From assembly GCA_903847205.1 (NCBI GenBank), contig CAINDA010000006.1, positions 1-64,000 of the forward strand: a stretch of 64,000 nucleotides of DNA, written 5' to 3'. Below the pieces are notes generated by a model. That model searched no databases. It saw only the letters and a list, made by a program, of their open reading frames with translations, and was not told the origin of the DNA. Positions within the stretch are counted from its first letter, which is position 1. Each line of letters begins with the position of its first letter. This document shows, in pieces, positions 56,165 to 62,489 of the stretch. Made by a program: the position numbers and the translations under genes. This stretch comes from an uncultured Bacteroidota bacterium. GTDB lineage: Bacteria > Bacteroidota > Bacteroidia > 2-12-FULL-35-15.

Positions 56165-57031
56165 ATGAAGAAATTATTACTCTTTCTTTTTATTTTTTCA
56201 TTTTCAATTCTTGCCAAAGCTCAGGATGAACGTGACCCTTTTGATAAATACGGACCGCCGAGTACTGTTTATACTACCCTTAAAGATGCATTAACAGATC
56301 CCTCTAATGCCTACAAAGTAAGAATAGAAAATCAGGTTTTTGAACCCAAGATGCTTCCGAAATTTGGGAAACTTTCGCAGCTGCAGGCGCTGGAACTGAC
56401 AAATAACGGGCTTACACAGCTGCCTGCTGAATTTAAAGATCTCAGCAATCTCATTTATTTTGCATGTATCAGAAATGAAATTACGTCGCTGCCAAAAGGA
56501 TTCGGAAATCTTTCTAACCTTACCGAACTGCACTTCCAAAGTACAAAGCTGGATTCTTTCCCTTTCGATATTGCCTATTTAAGCAGACTGCAAGTTATTG
56601 AATTACAAAATAACCTGGTTGATACATTTCGGTTTCCCAGCTCTTTTGGATATTTATCAAGTTTAAATACTTTGCTTTTATTCAACACACAGCTTGACAC
56701 GCTGCCTGCTTCATTTGAAAAATTTAAAAAATTAAAAAGCATCACACTTGCTATGTGCGGATTGAAGAAGGTACCTAAAACGATATTAAAAATAGGAGGT
56801 TTGGAACAATTGGCATTAGATAACAACCAGATTTTGGAGCTGCCTAACGGGCTTTATAAATTAAATAATCTTAAATACTTATCATTTAAAGGTAATAAAA
56901 TATCAAATATTCCAGATAAAATAAGTATGCTGAGCAACCTTGAAGTATTAGATATTAGGGGAAACCCCATAAAAGAATATGATGTTGCTGTAATAAAAGC
57001 GCTGCTGCCAAAGTGCAGAGTACTTTATTAG
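56165..57031 (+). CDS. Secreted leucine-rich repeat protein, 288 aa
   Basis: Signal peptide MKKLLLFLFIFSFSILAKAQ, then around ten LRR units of roughly 23 residues with the LxxLxxLxLxxNxLxxLP pattern (LSQLQALELTNNGLTQLPAEFKDL, LSNLIYFACIRNEITSLPKGFGNL, LNNLKYLSFKGNKISNIPDKISML). The final unit caps in VLDIRGNPIKEYDVAVIKALLPKCRVLY. It lacks a Por sorting domain and probably stays in the periplasm or the outer membrane. LRR arrays mediate protein binding; the ligand is unknown. Independent gene. Confidence 0.87.
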   Translation: MKKLLLFLFIFSFSILAKAQDERDPFDKYGPPSTVYTTLKDALTDPSNAYKVRIENQVFEPKMLPKFGKLSQLQALELTNNGLTQLPAEFKDLSNLIYFACIRNEITSLPKGFGNLSNLTELHFQSTKLDSFPFDIAYLSRLQVIELQNNLVDTFRFPSSFGYLSSLNTLLLFNTQLDTLPASFEKFKKLKSITLAMCGLKKVPKTILKIGGLEQLALDNNQILELPNGLYKLNNLKYLSFKGNKISNIPDKISMLSNLEVLDIRGNPIKEYDVAVIKALLPKCRVLY

Positions 57032-57218
57032 AACTTAAAAAAAGCTACCTGCATATTTCACCACACACAATATGAATTGAGTTCAGTCAATCTGCATAAG
57101 CTGCCAGGGGGATTTGTCGAAAATTCGAAAATTTTGTTTTGATATTGAATATTTATATTAAAATTAAAACCGGATTTTCAAAATATAGAAATTCTGATTT
57201 ATAGTTTATTCCAATATA

Positions 57219-57926
57219 TTATTCTTCCTTTTCATCGTAATCTAAAACCCCGCCCCAAAGTGCCATTTGATGCAGAATCCAGGTTTGGCGGTTAAGGATA
57301 TAAGCGCTTGGTTTTGCAGCTGAAAATTTTAGAGGATTTGGAAGTACCGCAGCAATTAAAGCCGCTTCGCCTTTACTCAAATTTTTTGCATCCTTATTGA
57401 AAAATGTTTTTGATGCTGCCTGAGCACCATAAATGCCATCTCCCATTTCAATGACATTTAAATATACTTCCATGATCCGTTCTTTACTCCAGAATGTTTC
57501 AATCAAAAAAACAAAATACACTTCAAACCCTTTACGGATCCAGCTGTGTCCCGGCCACAAAAAAACATTTTTAGCAGTCTGCTGGCTGATTGTGCTTGCA
57601 CCCCGCTGCCGTTTGTGTTTTTTATTAAAACTCATTGCTTTATCAATTGCTTCAAAATCAAAACCGCGATGGATAATAAAATTTTGATCTTCAGAGCAGA
57701 CAACAGCCAGCTGTTGGTTTGGGGAAATTTCATTAAACGGCACCCAATTTTTTTTGAGCTTCATTTCTTTCCCCTCCATCTTTTGCTCCACACAGCGCAC
57801 AAGCATCAGCGGGGTTATTGGTACCGGCACCCACCGAAAAAAAACAACGGATACTATACTGATAATAAAAAACCACATTGCAGCTTTCCAAGTAAAACGC
57901 CAAAGTTTTTTAAGAAATTCTTTCAT
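57219..57926 (-). CDS. mtgA: Monofunctional peptidoglycan glycosyltransferase, 235 aa
   Basis: A GT51 enzyme that polymerises lipid II into glycan strands at the inner membrane. An N-terminal anchor (residues 14-36) is followed by SEDQNFIIHRGFD with catalytic Glu79, RGASTISQQTAKNVFLWPGHSW at 108-129, and KERIMEVYLNVIEMGDGIYGAQ, which carries the second Glu (E153). Length and motif order are those of MtgA. The start at 57926 gives MKEFLKKLWRFTWK; an upstream ATG adds 8 residues. It is divergent from the tmRNA gene. Confidence 0.94.
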   Translation of the reverse strand: MKEFLKKLWRFTWKAAMWFFIISIVSVVFFRWVPVPITPLMLVRCVEQKMEGKEMKLKKNWVPFNEISPNQQLAVVCSEDQNFIIHRGFDFEAIDKAMSFNKKHKRQRGASTISQQTAKNVFLWPGHSWIRKGFEVYFVFLIETFWSKERIMEVYLNVIEMGDGIYGAQAASKTFFNKDAKNLSKGEAALIAAVLPNPLKFSAAKPSAYILNRQTWILHQMALWGGVLDYDEKEE

Positions 57927-58086
57927 CTTATATTTCTTGTGATACCGCACTATTTACAAAATATAAAAGTATCGAAAAATTTTTAAATTCACCCGCAATG
58001 TCTGCATTGGCTATCAGAGATAAATTGTTTCAATATGTTCAAACCATAACTGTATCGAAACTCATTTTAAACTTATTTTTATTGTG

Positions 58087-58094
58087 TATCTTTG
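58087..58094 (+). promoter_or_regulatory. TATCTTTG -7 element of ssrA
   Basis: TATCTTTG, an exact TAnnTTTG match, ends 13 bp before the first base of the mature tmRNA, which allows a short leader removed by RNase P. Confidence 0.6.
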
Positions 58095-58107
58095 CATCAA
58101 TAAAAAT

Positions 58108-58471
58108 GGGGTCGTACGGTTTTGACAGCAGGTGCGATTTTTATGTAAGCATGCCGAGCGTTGTGAATATGGCTCGTAAATATCAACTCTCACTCGTCTA
58201 ACTGGCGAAAACAATTACGCGTTAGCTGCTTAGTTTTAGAAATTAAGTGCTTTCTGCTTCTTGGGAAGCTCCTCTCTACTGCGTCCCGCTGAAGCATCAC
58301 AAATGTTGAGATAGTCTGGGCAGAGTCCCGATGTTCAGACGAAAATTAGGGAATAAGGCTGCAGTTGGTTTGACTTATACCGGCCACTTCTCGAAAACTA
58401 AATGAGATCTACGCATGTAGAAAGCTTATTAATTCCTTGTTTGGACGAGGGTTCGAATCCCTCCGACTCCA
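58108..58471 (+). ncRNA. ssrA: tmRNA
   Basis: Transfer-messenger RNA, which rescues stalled ribosomes. The 5' acceptor strand GGGGTCG (58108-58114) pairs with CGACTCC (58464-58470, one G-U), and the T arm GAGGGTTCGAATCCCTC precedes it. The tag frame 58204-58233 (GGC GAA AAC AAT TAC GCG TTA GCT GCT TAG) encodes GENNYALAA, the Bacteroidota-type tag, probably preceded by the alanine added by tmRNA. CCA is not encoded. About 364 nt. A strong terminator follows. Confidence 0.97.
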
Positions 58472-58479
58472 CAAATGTG

Positions 58480-58513
58480 AAAAGTGTAGAAAATGGTTTT
58501 TCTACACTTTTTT
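58480..58513 (+). terminator. Intrinsic terminator of ssrA
   Basis: AAAAGTGTAGAAAA at 58480-58493 pairs perfectly with TTTTCTACACTTTT at 58498-58511 (4-nt loop); the 3' arm ends in a run of Ts. Confidence 0.9.
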
Positions 58514-58681
58514 GATTTTAACTCTTTCAATCAAACCATTCGTTTAATGCTTATTCTGATATTTAACAAAAAATATATTAGGGCCTGATCAACAGCAATT
58601 ATGCAGGTAGATGGTCAGCAAAGTCATATTCATTTTCCATTATTTTCCACTCATTTCTCAATATTTCAAGAGCACTGACTA

Positions 58682-58713
58682 TTTGATTCGCGATTCGCGA
58701 ATCGCGAATCAAA
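58682..58713. promoter_or_regulatory. 32-bp perfect palindrome, likely operator
   Basis: The half-site TTTGATTCGCGATTCG is followed immediately by its exact complement, with no spacer. It also contains four copies of ATTCGCG or its inverse. It ends 16 bp before the TACTTTTG -7 element and 39 bp before the ATG of the winged-helix gene, covering the -33 region. It is the natural binding site for that gene's dimeric product. Confidence 0.7.
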
Positions 58714-58728
58714 ATAAATTAGTATATT

Positions 58729-58736
58729 TACTTTTG
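58729..58736 (+). promoter_or_regulatory. TACTTTTG -7 element of the winged-helix/nucleotidyltransferase operon
   Basis: TACTTTTG matches TAnnTTTG exactly, 16 bp upstream of the ATG at 58752. Confidence 0.55.
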
Positions 58737-58751
58737 CTTAAAATAAATAAG

Positions 58752-59264
58752 ATGAAGAAACATAGTGGTATGCGTCCGCAGGATGTAGTAATACTTTTAA
58801 AGATAACTGCTAAAGGCAATAATCCCTGGCTAATGAAGGATTTATCCTCAGAGTTAGAAATAAGCGCCAGCGAGGTGAGTGAAAGTCTTAATCGTTCAAT
58901 GCTGGCCGGCTTAATAAGTGCGAACAAACAAACATTAATGAAATCGGCGCTTCTGGATTTTTTAGGACATGGTTTAAAATACGTTTATCCTCAAAGACCT
59001 GGAGCAATGGTACGTGGTATGGTTACCGCTCATTCGGCAGAACCTTTAAATAAAATCATACAAAGTCAGGAAGCATACGTTTGGCCGTTTGCTCAGGGTA
59101 AAGTTCGTGGACAAGCAATTGAACCATTGCATCCTTCTGTACCCAAAGCCTGCTTAAAAGATAATGTTTTACATGAGTTACTGGCATTAACAGACGCGCT
59201 TAGAGTTGGTAAAAGCAGAGAACAAAAATTAGCTATGGCAGAATTAGAAAAACGTGTATGCTAA
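58752..59264 (+). CDS. Winged-helix DNA-binding protein, antitoxin-like, 170 aa
   Basis: The start 58752 (MKKHSGMRPQDVVILLKI) follows a -7 element and the palindrome; the frame is open further upstream, but that part would include the palindrome. Residues about 7-75 form a MarR-like winged helix: LMKDLSSELEISASEVSESLNRSMLAGLIS carries the recognition helix. The remaining 95 residues (VYPQRPGAMVRGMVTAHSAEPLNKIIQSQEAYVWPFAQGKVRGQAIEPLHPSVPKACL) are a conserved domain I associate with uncharacterised partners of nucleotidyltransferase genes. The last 7 bp overlap the next gene. By analogy with AbiEi it could be antitoxin and autorepressor; this is inference. Confidence 0.75.
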   Translation: MKKHSGMRPQDVVILLKITAKGNNPWLMKDLSSELEISASEVSESLNRSMLAGLISANKQTLMKSALLDFLGHGLKYVYPQRPGAMVRGMVTAHSAEPLNKIIQSQEAYVWPFAQGKVRGQAIEPLHPSVPKACLKDNVLHELLALTDALRVGKSREQKLAMAELEKRVC

Positions 59265-59953
59265 AAAATACAATAATTAACTTAGGTGTTATCCGGAAAA
59301 TAGCAGCAGCATTAAATGAGCTCAATGATAGAGTTGTATATGTTGGCGGCGCTGTAGTCAGCTTATACGTTAATGATCCTGCGGCTGAAGATGTGCGCCC
59401 TACAAAAGATATTGATATAAGTTTAGAAATTGCTTCGGTTGCGGAGTTAGAAGAAATAAGAGAATCCTTAAACAAAAAAGGATTTAAACAAGCTCCGGAA
59501 AATGATGTTATTTGCCGTTTTAGATATGAAGATGTAAAAGTTGATGTAATGAGTACAAAGGAAGTTGGATGGGCACCTGCTAATCCTTGGTTTGGCCCGG
59601 GATTTAAATATGTGGAAAAAATAAATATCAAAGATAAAACCATCAACATATTACCGCTGTCTTATTTTTTAGCAACAAAGTTCACGGCCTTTCATGATAG
59701 AGGAAAAAAAGATGCAAGGACTAGTCATGATTTTGAAGACATCACTTATATTTTGGATAACAGAACCGATTTAGTGGAGGTAATTTTGAAATCACCTGAT
59801 GATGTACAAAAATACTTAAAGAAGGAATTTGCAATACTTTTAAAGGACGATAATATGAAAGAAGCTATTATTGGTAATTTATATTATGAAACACAACAGG
59901 AGCGATTTGAAATGATAACAGACAAATTAAAAAAAATAATAGACAGACTTTAA
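59258..59953 (+). CDS. AbiEii-like nucleotidyltransferase, toxin candidate, 231 aa
   Basis: A DNA-polymerase-beta-type nucleotidyltransferase. GG at 30-31 (VYVGGAVVSLYV), the metal pair D51-x-D53 (TKDIDISLE) and a third acidic residue, D96 (VKVDVM), are all present. The C-terminal helical part holds FHDRGKKDARTSHDFEDITYIL, matching the R-x-x-KD-x-x-D-x-x-D pattern of AbiEii/DUF1814-type enzymes. Family members attach nucleotides to tRNA or proteins and act as toxins in type IV-like or related toxin-antitoxin modules. The ATG overlaps the stop of the winged-helix gene, so translation is coupled. The enzyme looks catalytically intact. Confidence 0.78.
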   Translation: MLKNTIINLGVIRKIAAALNELNDRVVYVGGAVVSLYVNDPAAEDVRPTKDIDISLEIASVAELEEIRESLNKKGFKQAPENDVICRFRYEDVKVDVMSTKEVGWAPANPWFGPGFKYVEKINIKDKTINILPLSYFLATKFTAFHDRGKKDARTSHDFEDITYILDNRTDLVEVILKSPDDVQKYLKKEFAILLKDDNMKEAIIGNLYYETQQERFEMITDKLKKIIDRL

Positions 59954-60082
59954 CGAATTAAATAGTGTGGACATTAATCCGCAATTAACTGCAATAACGG
60001 GCAATTTCCCACTTTTCAATCGTAGTTAATTTTATTCACCAATATTCATCAACTGAAATCAAATACAAAATGCCGAATCAAT

Positions 60083-60262
60083 TTAGTGACTTGAAATGTA
60101 TCGTTTTAAACTCGATAATTTTTCAATATCCTTTAGTAGTTGGTTCGAGATTTTGTCCGTGAAGTCCACTCCTTCTAAAGCCCTTGCATTGCAAGGGCTT
60201 TGTTTTTTATCTCCATAGGAAAGTCGAACCTTTTTAAATCCCCCATTATATTTTAAATACAT
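60083..60262 (-). CDS. Short ORF, 59 aa, unknown; tail duplicated at 62249
   Basis: Reading the minus strand from the ATG at 60262, 59 codons begin MYLKYNGGFKKVRLSYGDKK and end LSSLKRYISSH before TAA at 60083-60085. The last 28 codons recur at 62249-62335. Between copies, six of eight changed codons are synonymous and both stops are conserved (TAA/TAG), which is what a coding sequence would show. The N-terminal half overlaps a perfect hairpin with a T-run on the plus strand (60177-60208). I do not recognise the peptide; it could be the 3' remnant of a larger gene or a real small gene. Confidence 0.4.
   Translation of the reverse strand: MYLKYNGGFKKVRLSYGDKKQSPCNARALEGVDFTDKISNQLLKDIEKLSSLKRYISSH
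60087..60170. repeat. 84-bp direct repeat, copy 1 of 2
   Basis: About 88% identical, without indels, to 62253-62336. Differences are about ten substitutions. On the plus strand the repeat ends TCCGTGAAGTCCACT and identity stops abruptly there; in both copies a hairpin with a T-run follows. The pair brackets the hipBST operon and its operators. Confidence 0.9.
60177..60208 (+). terminator. Intrinsic terminator hairpin after repeat copy 1
   Basis: AAAGCCCTTGCA pairs perfectly with TGCAAGGGCTTT, then GTTTTTT on the plus strand. It could end the winged-helix/nucleotidyltransferase transcript 224 bp downstream of its stop. Confidence 0.65.
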
Positions 60263-60353
60263 ATTATTACATTGATTATAGCTTATGTAAATAAATTAAA
60301 AAATTACTTAAATGCACCCCATCGGGTATACTTAACGCTCTTTTTGTATAAAA

Positions 60354-60371
60354 TATACCCGAAAAGGTATA
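60354..60371. promoter_or_regulatory. hip operator O1
   Basis: TATACCCGAAAAGGTATA: inverted half-sites TATACC and GGTATA around a 6-nt centre. First of three near-identical sites ahead of hipB. Confidence 0.8.
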
Positions 60372-60405
60372 ATATTTTTATTTCTCAATACACTTTTTAA
60401 AATAT

Positions 60406-60423
60406 TATACCCGTAAAGGTATA
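60406..60423. promoter_or_regulatory. hip operator O2
   Basis: TATACCCGTAAAGGTATA, 52 bp after O1 (about five helical turns), one base different from O1 and O3. Confidence 0.8.
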
Positions 60424-60440
60424 ATATATATATATATATG

Positions 60441-60448
60441 TATCTTTA
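60441..60448 (+). promoter_or_regulatory. Candidate -7 element of the hip operon
   Basis: TATCTTTA, one base off TAnnTTTG, overlaps the left end of operator O3 by 2 bp and lies 20 bp before the hipB ATG. Confidence 0.5.
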
Positions 60449-60464
60449 TACCCGAAAAGGTATA
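60447..60464. promoter_or_regulatory. hip operator O3
   Basis: TATACCCGAAAAGGTATA, identical to O1, 41 bp after O2 (about four turns), ending 3 bp before the hipB ATG and overlapping the -7 element, so occupancy would block initiation. Confidence 0.8.
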
Positions 60465-60467
60465 CAA

Positions 60468-60926
60468 ATGAAAAAAACAATAGAAAAAAACTTGCCACAC
60501 ATTTCGGCTTTTATCAAGTACCAACGAGAACAGGCAAAGCTTACGCAAGAAGAACTTGCTCAAAAAGCAGGTGTAGGAATTCGTTTTATCCGCGATTTAG
60601 AACAAGGAAAAGAAACACTCCGCATGGATAAAATAAATCAGGTCTTGGGATTATTTGGTGCACAAATGAGAGCAGAAAGGGATACTATTGATCCTTATGT
60701 AATCTGGATGAATTATTTTAATAAAGGTGTAATTGTAACACTTAAAAACAAAGAAAAATTATATGGTATCATAATCGAAGAAATAACTGACGAAGAAAAT
60801 AAAATCATAGCCTGGAAATTTGTACCGAATAAAAACGCAATAGAATATCAAAAAAAGGAAGACAAAAATTTAGTAATTAAAATAGGGCACAGAGATATTG
60901 TTGCTATTGAATATCAACTTAAATGA
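60468..60926 (+). CDS. hipB: HipB-like antitoxin/repressor with extra C-terminal domain, 152 aa
   Basis: Residues about 10-65 are an HTH_3/Xre domain (FIKYQREQAKLTQEELAQKAGVGIRFIRDLEQGKETLRMDKINQVLGLFG) typical of HipB. Unlike standard HipB (roughly 70-100 aa), about 75 further residues follow (VIWMNYFNKGVIVTLKNKEKLYGIIIEEITDEENKIIAWKFVP ... IKIGHRDIVAIEYQLK). They read as a small five-strand beta-barrel, possibly Sm/SH3-like. The start 60468 follows operator O3; an upstream ATG at 60438 would put the operator inside the gene. The ATGA overlap with the next gene shows coupling. It most likely represses its own operon through O1-O3. Confidence 0.85.
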   Translation: MKKTIEKNLPHISAFIKYQREQAKLTQEELAQKAGVGIRFIRDLEQGKETLRMDKINQVLGLFGAQMRAERDTIDPYVIWMNYFNKGVIVTLKNKEKLYGIIIEEITDEENKIIAWKFVPNKNAIEYQKKEDKNLVIKIGHRDIVAIEYQLK

Positions 60927-61237
60927 GAAGAGAAGGAAAAGTTTATATAAAAGATAAATTAGCCGGTCTCATATGGGAAGACGAGGATGGATTCGGCTTT
61001 CAATATGATGAAGCATATCTGAAAAATCCTGAATATGGAGAAGTTAGCAAAACATTGCCATTAAAGGATTCTTCATACACAGACAAAAATATGCTTCCAT
61101 TCTTTGACGGCTTAATTCCTGAAGGATGGTTATTAGATATTGCATCAAAAAATTGGAAATTAAATCAACGTGATAGAATGGGTTTGTTGCTATCCGTTTG
61201 TAAAGATTGCATCGGAGCAATTAGTATAGAAAAATAG
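60923..61237 (+). CDS. hipS: HipS-like protein (HipA N-terminal subdomain), 104 aa
   Basis: It corresponds to the N-subdomain 1 (Couple_hipA) of full-length HipA: KVYIKDKLAGLIWEDEDGFGFQYDEAYLKNPEYGEVSKTLPLKDSSYTDKNMLPFFDGLIPEGWLLDIASKNWKLNQRDRMGLLLSVCKDCIGAISIEK, with the signature FFDGLIPEG. Encoded as a separate protein between hipB and the kinase gene, this is the organisation of the tripartite HipBST system, in which HipS acts as antitoxin for HipT. It overlaps hipB by 4 bp and leaves 3 bp to hipT. Confidence 0.85.
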   Translation: MRREGKVYIKDKLAGLIWEDEDGFGFQYDEAYLKNPEYGEVSKTLPLKDSSYTDKNMLPFFDGLIPEGWLLDIASKNWKLNQRDRMGLLLSVCKDCIGAISIEK

Positions 61238-61240
61238 AAA

Positions 61241-62212
61241 ATGAAAAATAATCGTTGTTTATATTGTTATCAACCATTACAAGTAGATGAAATAGATTTT
61301 CATCAGAAATGTTGCAAAACATTTTTTGGTACACCCAATCAACCTGAATTATACTTAGATAAGGACAATTTGAATAAACTTGCAGAAGAAATTATAACCC
61401 GCAGTGTAGCCATTACAGGAGTACAACCAAAGCTATCACTAACAATTGAAAAAATTTCTGGTAATGATAAAAGATCTCGAATGACTATTGTAGGATTATG
61501 GGGTAATTTTATTTTAAAACCCCAATCAACTCAGCATCCCTTTTTACCTGAAAATGAAGATTTAACAATGCACCTTGCACAAATTTTCGGAATCAATACT
61601 GCCGACCATTCTCTGATGCGAACTACTTCAGGTGAATTAGCATATATTGTTAAACGATTTGATAGAATGAATAAGGAGAAACTACAATGTGAAGATCTTT
61701 GTCAACTTTCGGAAATGTTAACAGAAGCAAAATATAGGGGGTCAATGGAAAAAACAGGGAAAATAATAAAACAAAATGTTGCAAATCCGATTCTTGATGC
61801 GATATCTTTTTTTGAAATTGCCTTACTTTCATTTATTACCGGAAATGCAGATATGCATTTAAAAAATTTCTCGATTCTAAAAGATGAAAAGAATCGTTAC
61901 AATCTATCACCTGCTTATGATTTGGTAAATACAAAATTAGCTGTACCCGAAGACAAAGAAGAAATGGCTTTAACTATAAATGCTCGTAAGAATAAGATTA
62001 CTATAAATGATTTTAATGCGTTAGCGACTAGTTTAGGTCTTAATGAACAACAAACAAAAAACAGTTACAATAAATTTAATTTTCATTTTATTCCAATGCT
62101 TCAATTAATTGATCTCAGTTTCTTACCAGAAGAATTAAAAGAAAATTATAAAAATATATTCTTAGATAGAACCGAAAGACTCTTTCCTTCAATAGTACCA
62201 AAAAGGTCTTAA
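61241..62212 (+). CDS. hipT: HipT-like serine/threonine kinase toxin, 323 aa
   Basis: A HipA-fold kinase lacking the N-subdomain 1. Key parts: glycine-rich loop AITGVQPKLSL (57-67), ATP-binding lysine K93 in GNFILKP, VKRFDR (138-142), catalytic loop GNADMHLKNFS (201-211) with D204 and N209, and metal-binding D227 in SPAYDLVNT. All catalytic residues are present, so it should be active. Characterised HipA/HipT enzymes phosphorylate aminoacyl-tRNA synthetases and stop growth; the target here is unknown. The N-terminal 30 residues carry CLYC, H21 and CC24-25, a likely small zinc site that is common in Bacteroidota homologs but not in E. coli HipT. Confidence 0.87.
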   Translation: MKNNRCLYCYQPLQVDEIDFHQKCCKTFFGTPNQPELYLDKDNLNKLAEEIITRSVAITGVQPKLSLTIEKISGNDKRSRMTIVGLWGNFILKPQSTQHPFLPENEDLTMHLAQIFGINTADHSLMRTTSGELAYIVKRFDRMNKEKLQCEDLCQLSEMLTEAKYRGSMEKTGKIIKQNVANPILDAISFFEIALLSFITGNADMHLKNFSILKDEKNRYNLSPAYDLVNTKLAVPEDKEEMALTINARKNKITINDFNALATSLGLNEQQTKNSYNKFNFHFIPMLQLIDLSFLPEELKENYKNIFLDRTERLFPSIVPKRS

Positions 62213-62248
62213 GGGAACTCTAATTAATTTACAACACATTTAATTGCT

Positions 62249-62335
62249 CTAATGATCTGAAATATAACGCTTTAAACTCGATAGCACTTCAATATCCTTT
62301 AGTAGTTGGTTCGAAATTTTGTCCGTGAAGTCCAC
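62249..62335 (-). pseudogene. Fragment encoding the same 28-residue tail as the 59-aa ORF
   Basis: Minus-strand codons from 62335 encode VDFTDKISNQLLKDIEVLSS plus LKRYISDH and a TAG stop. Just upstream two in-frame TAA codons precede the GTG, so nothing longer is encoded. The tail differs from the copy at 60083 by two residues (K to V, S to D); other differences are silent. It appears to be the 3' end of a gene whose 5' part has been lost or replaced. Confidence 0.45.
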
Positions 62336-62336
62336 T
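62253..62336. repeat. 84-bp direct repeat, copy 2 of 2
   Basis: Partner of 60087-60170, same orientation, 2166 bp apart. Ends at the same TCCACT and is likewise followed by a terminator hairpin. Confidence 0.9.
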
Positions 62337-62350
62337 TATTAAAAACCACA

Positions 62351-62387
62351 AAATCCCGTTATCATTGAGGTAGCGGGATTTCGTTTT
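62351..62387 (+). terminator. Intrinsic terminator of the hip operon
   Basis: AAATCCCG at 62351-62358 pairs with CGGGATTT at 62374-62381, followed by CGTTTTT. About 139 bp past the hipT stop. Confidence 0.65.
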
Positions 62388-62489
62388 TCAAATGGGGACG
62401 TAAGACTGGACGTGGAGGTAAAATCCTATTGCAACAGTACTTAAAATAGATAAAAATTAAATCTATTGAAATAAATTTCAAACAGATTC

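Noticed and set aside
58611-58751. N-terminal extension of the winged-helix gene
   Set aside because: It would translate through the 32-bp palindrome and the -7 element; the ATG at 58752 is better placed.
60087-60170. tRNA or tmRNA fragment in the 84-bp repeat (GGTTCGA ... GTCCAC)
   Set aside because: No cloverleaf or acceptor pairing could be built, and the codon-silent substitution pattern favours coding origin; retained only as a remark.
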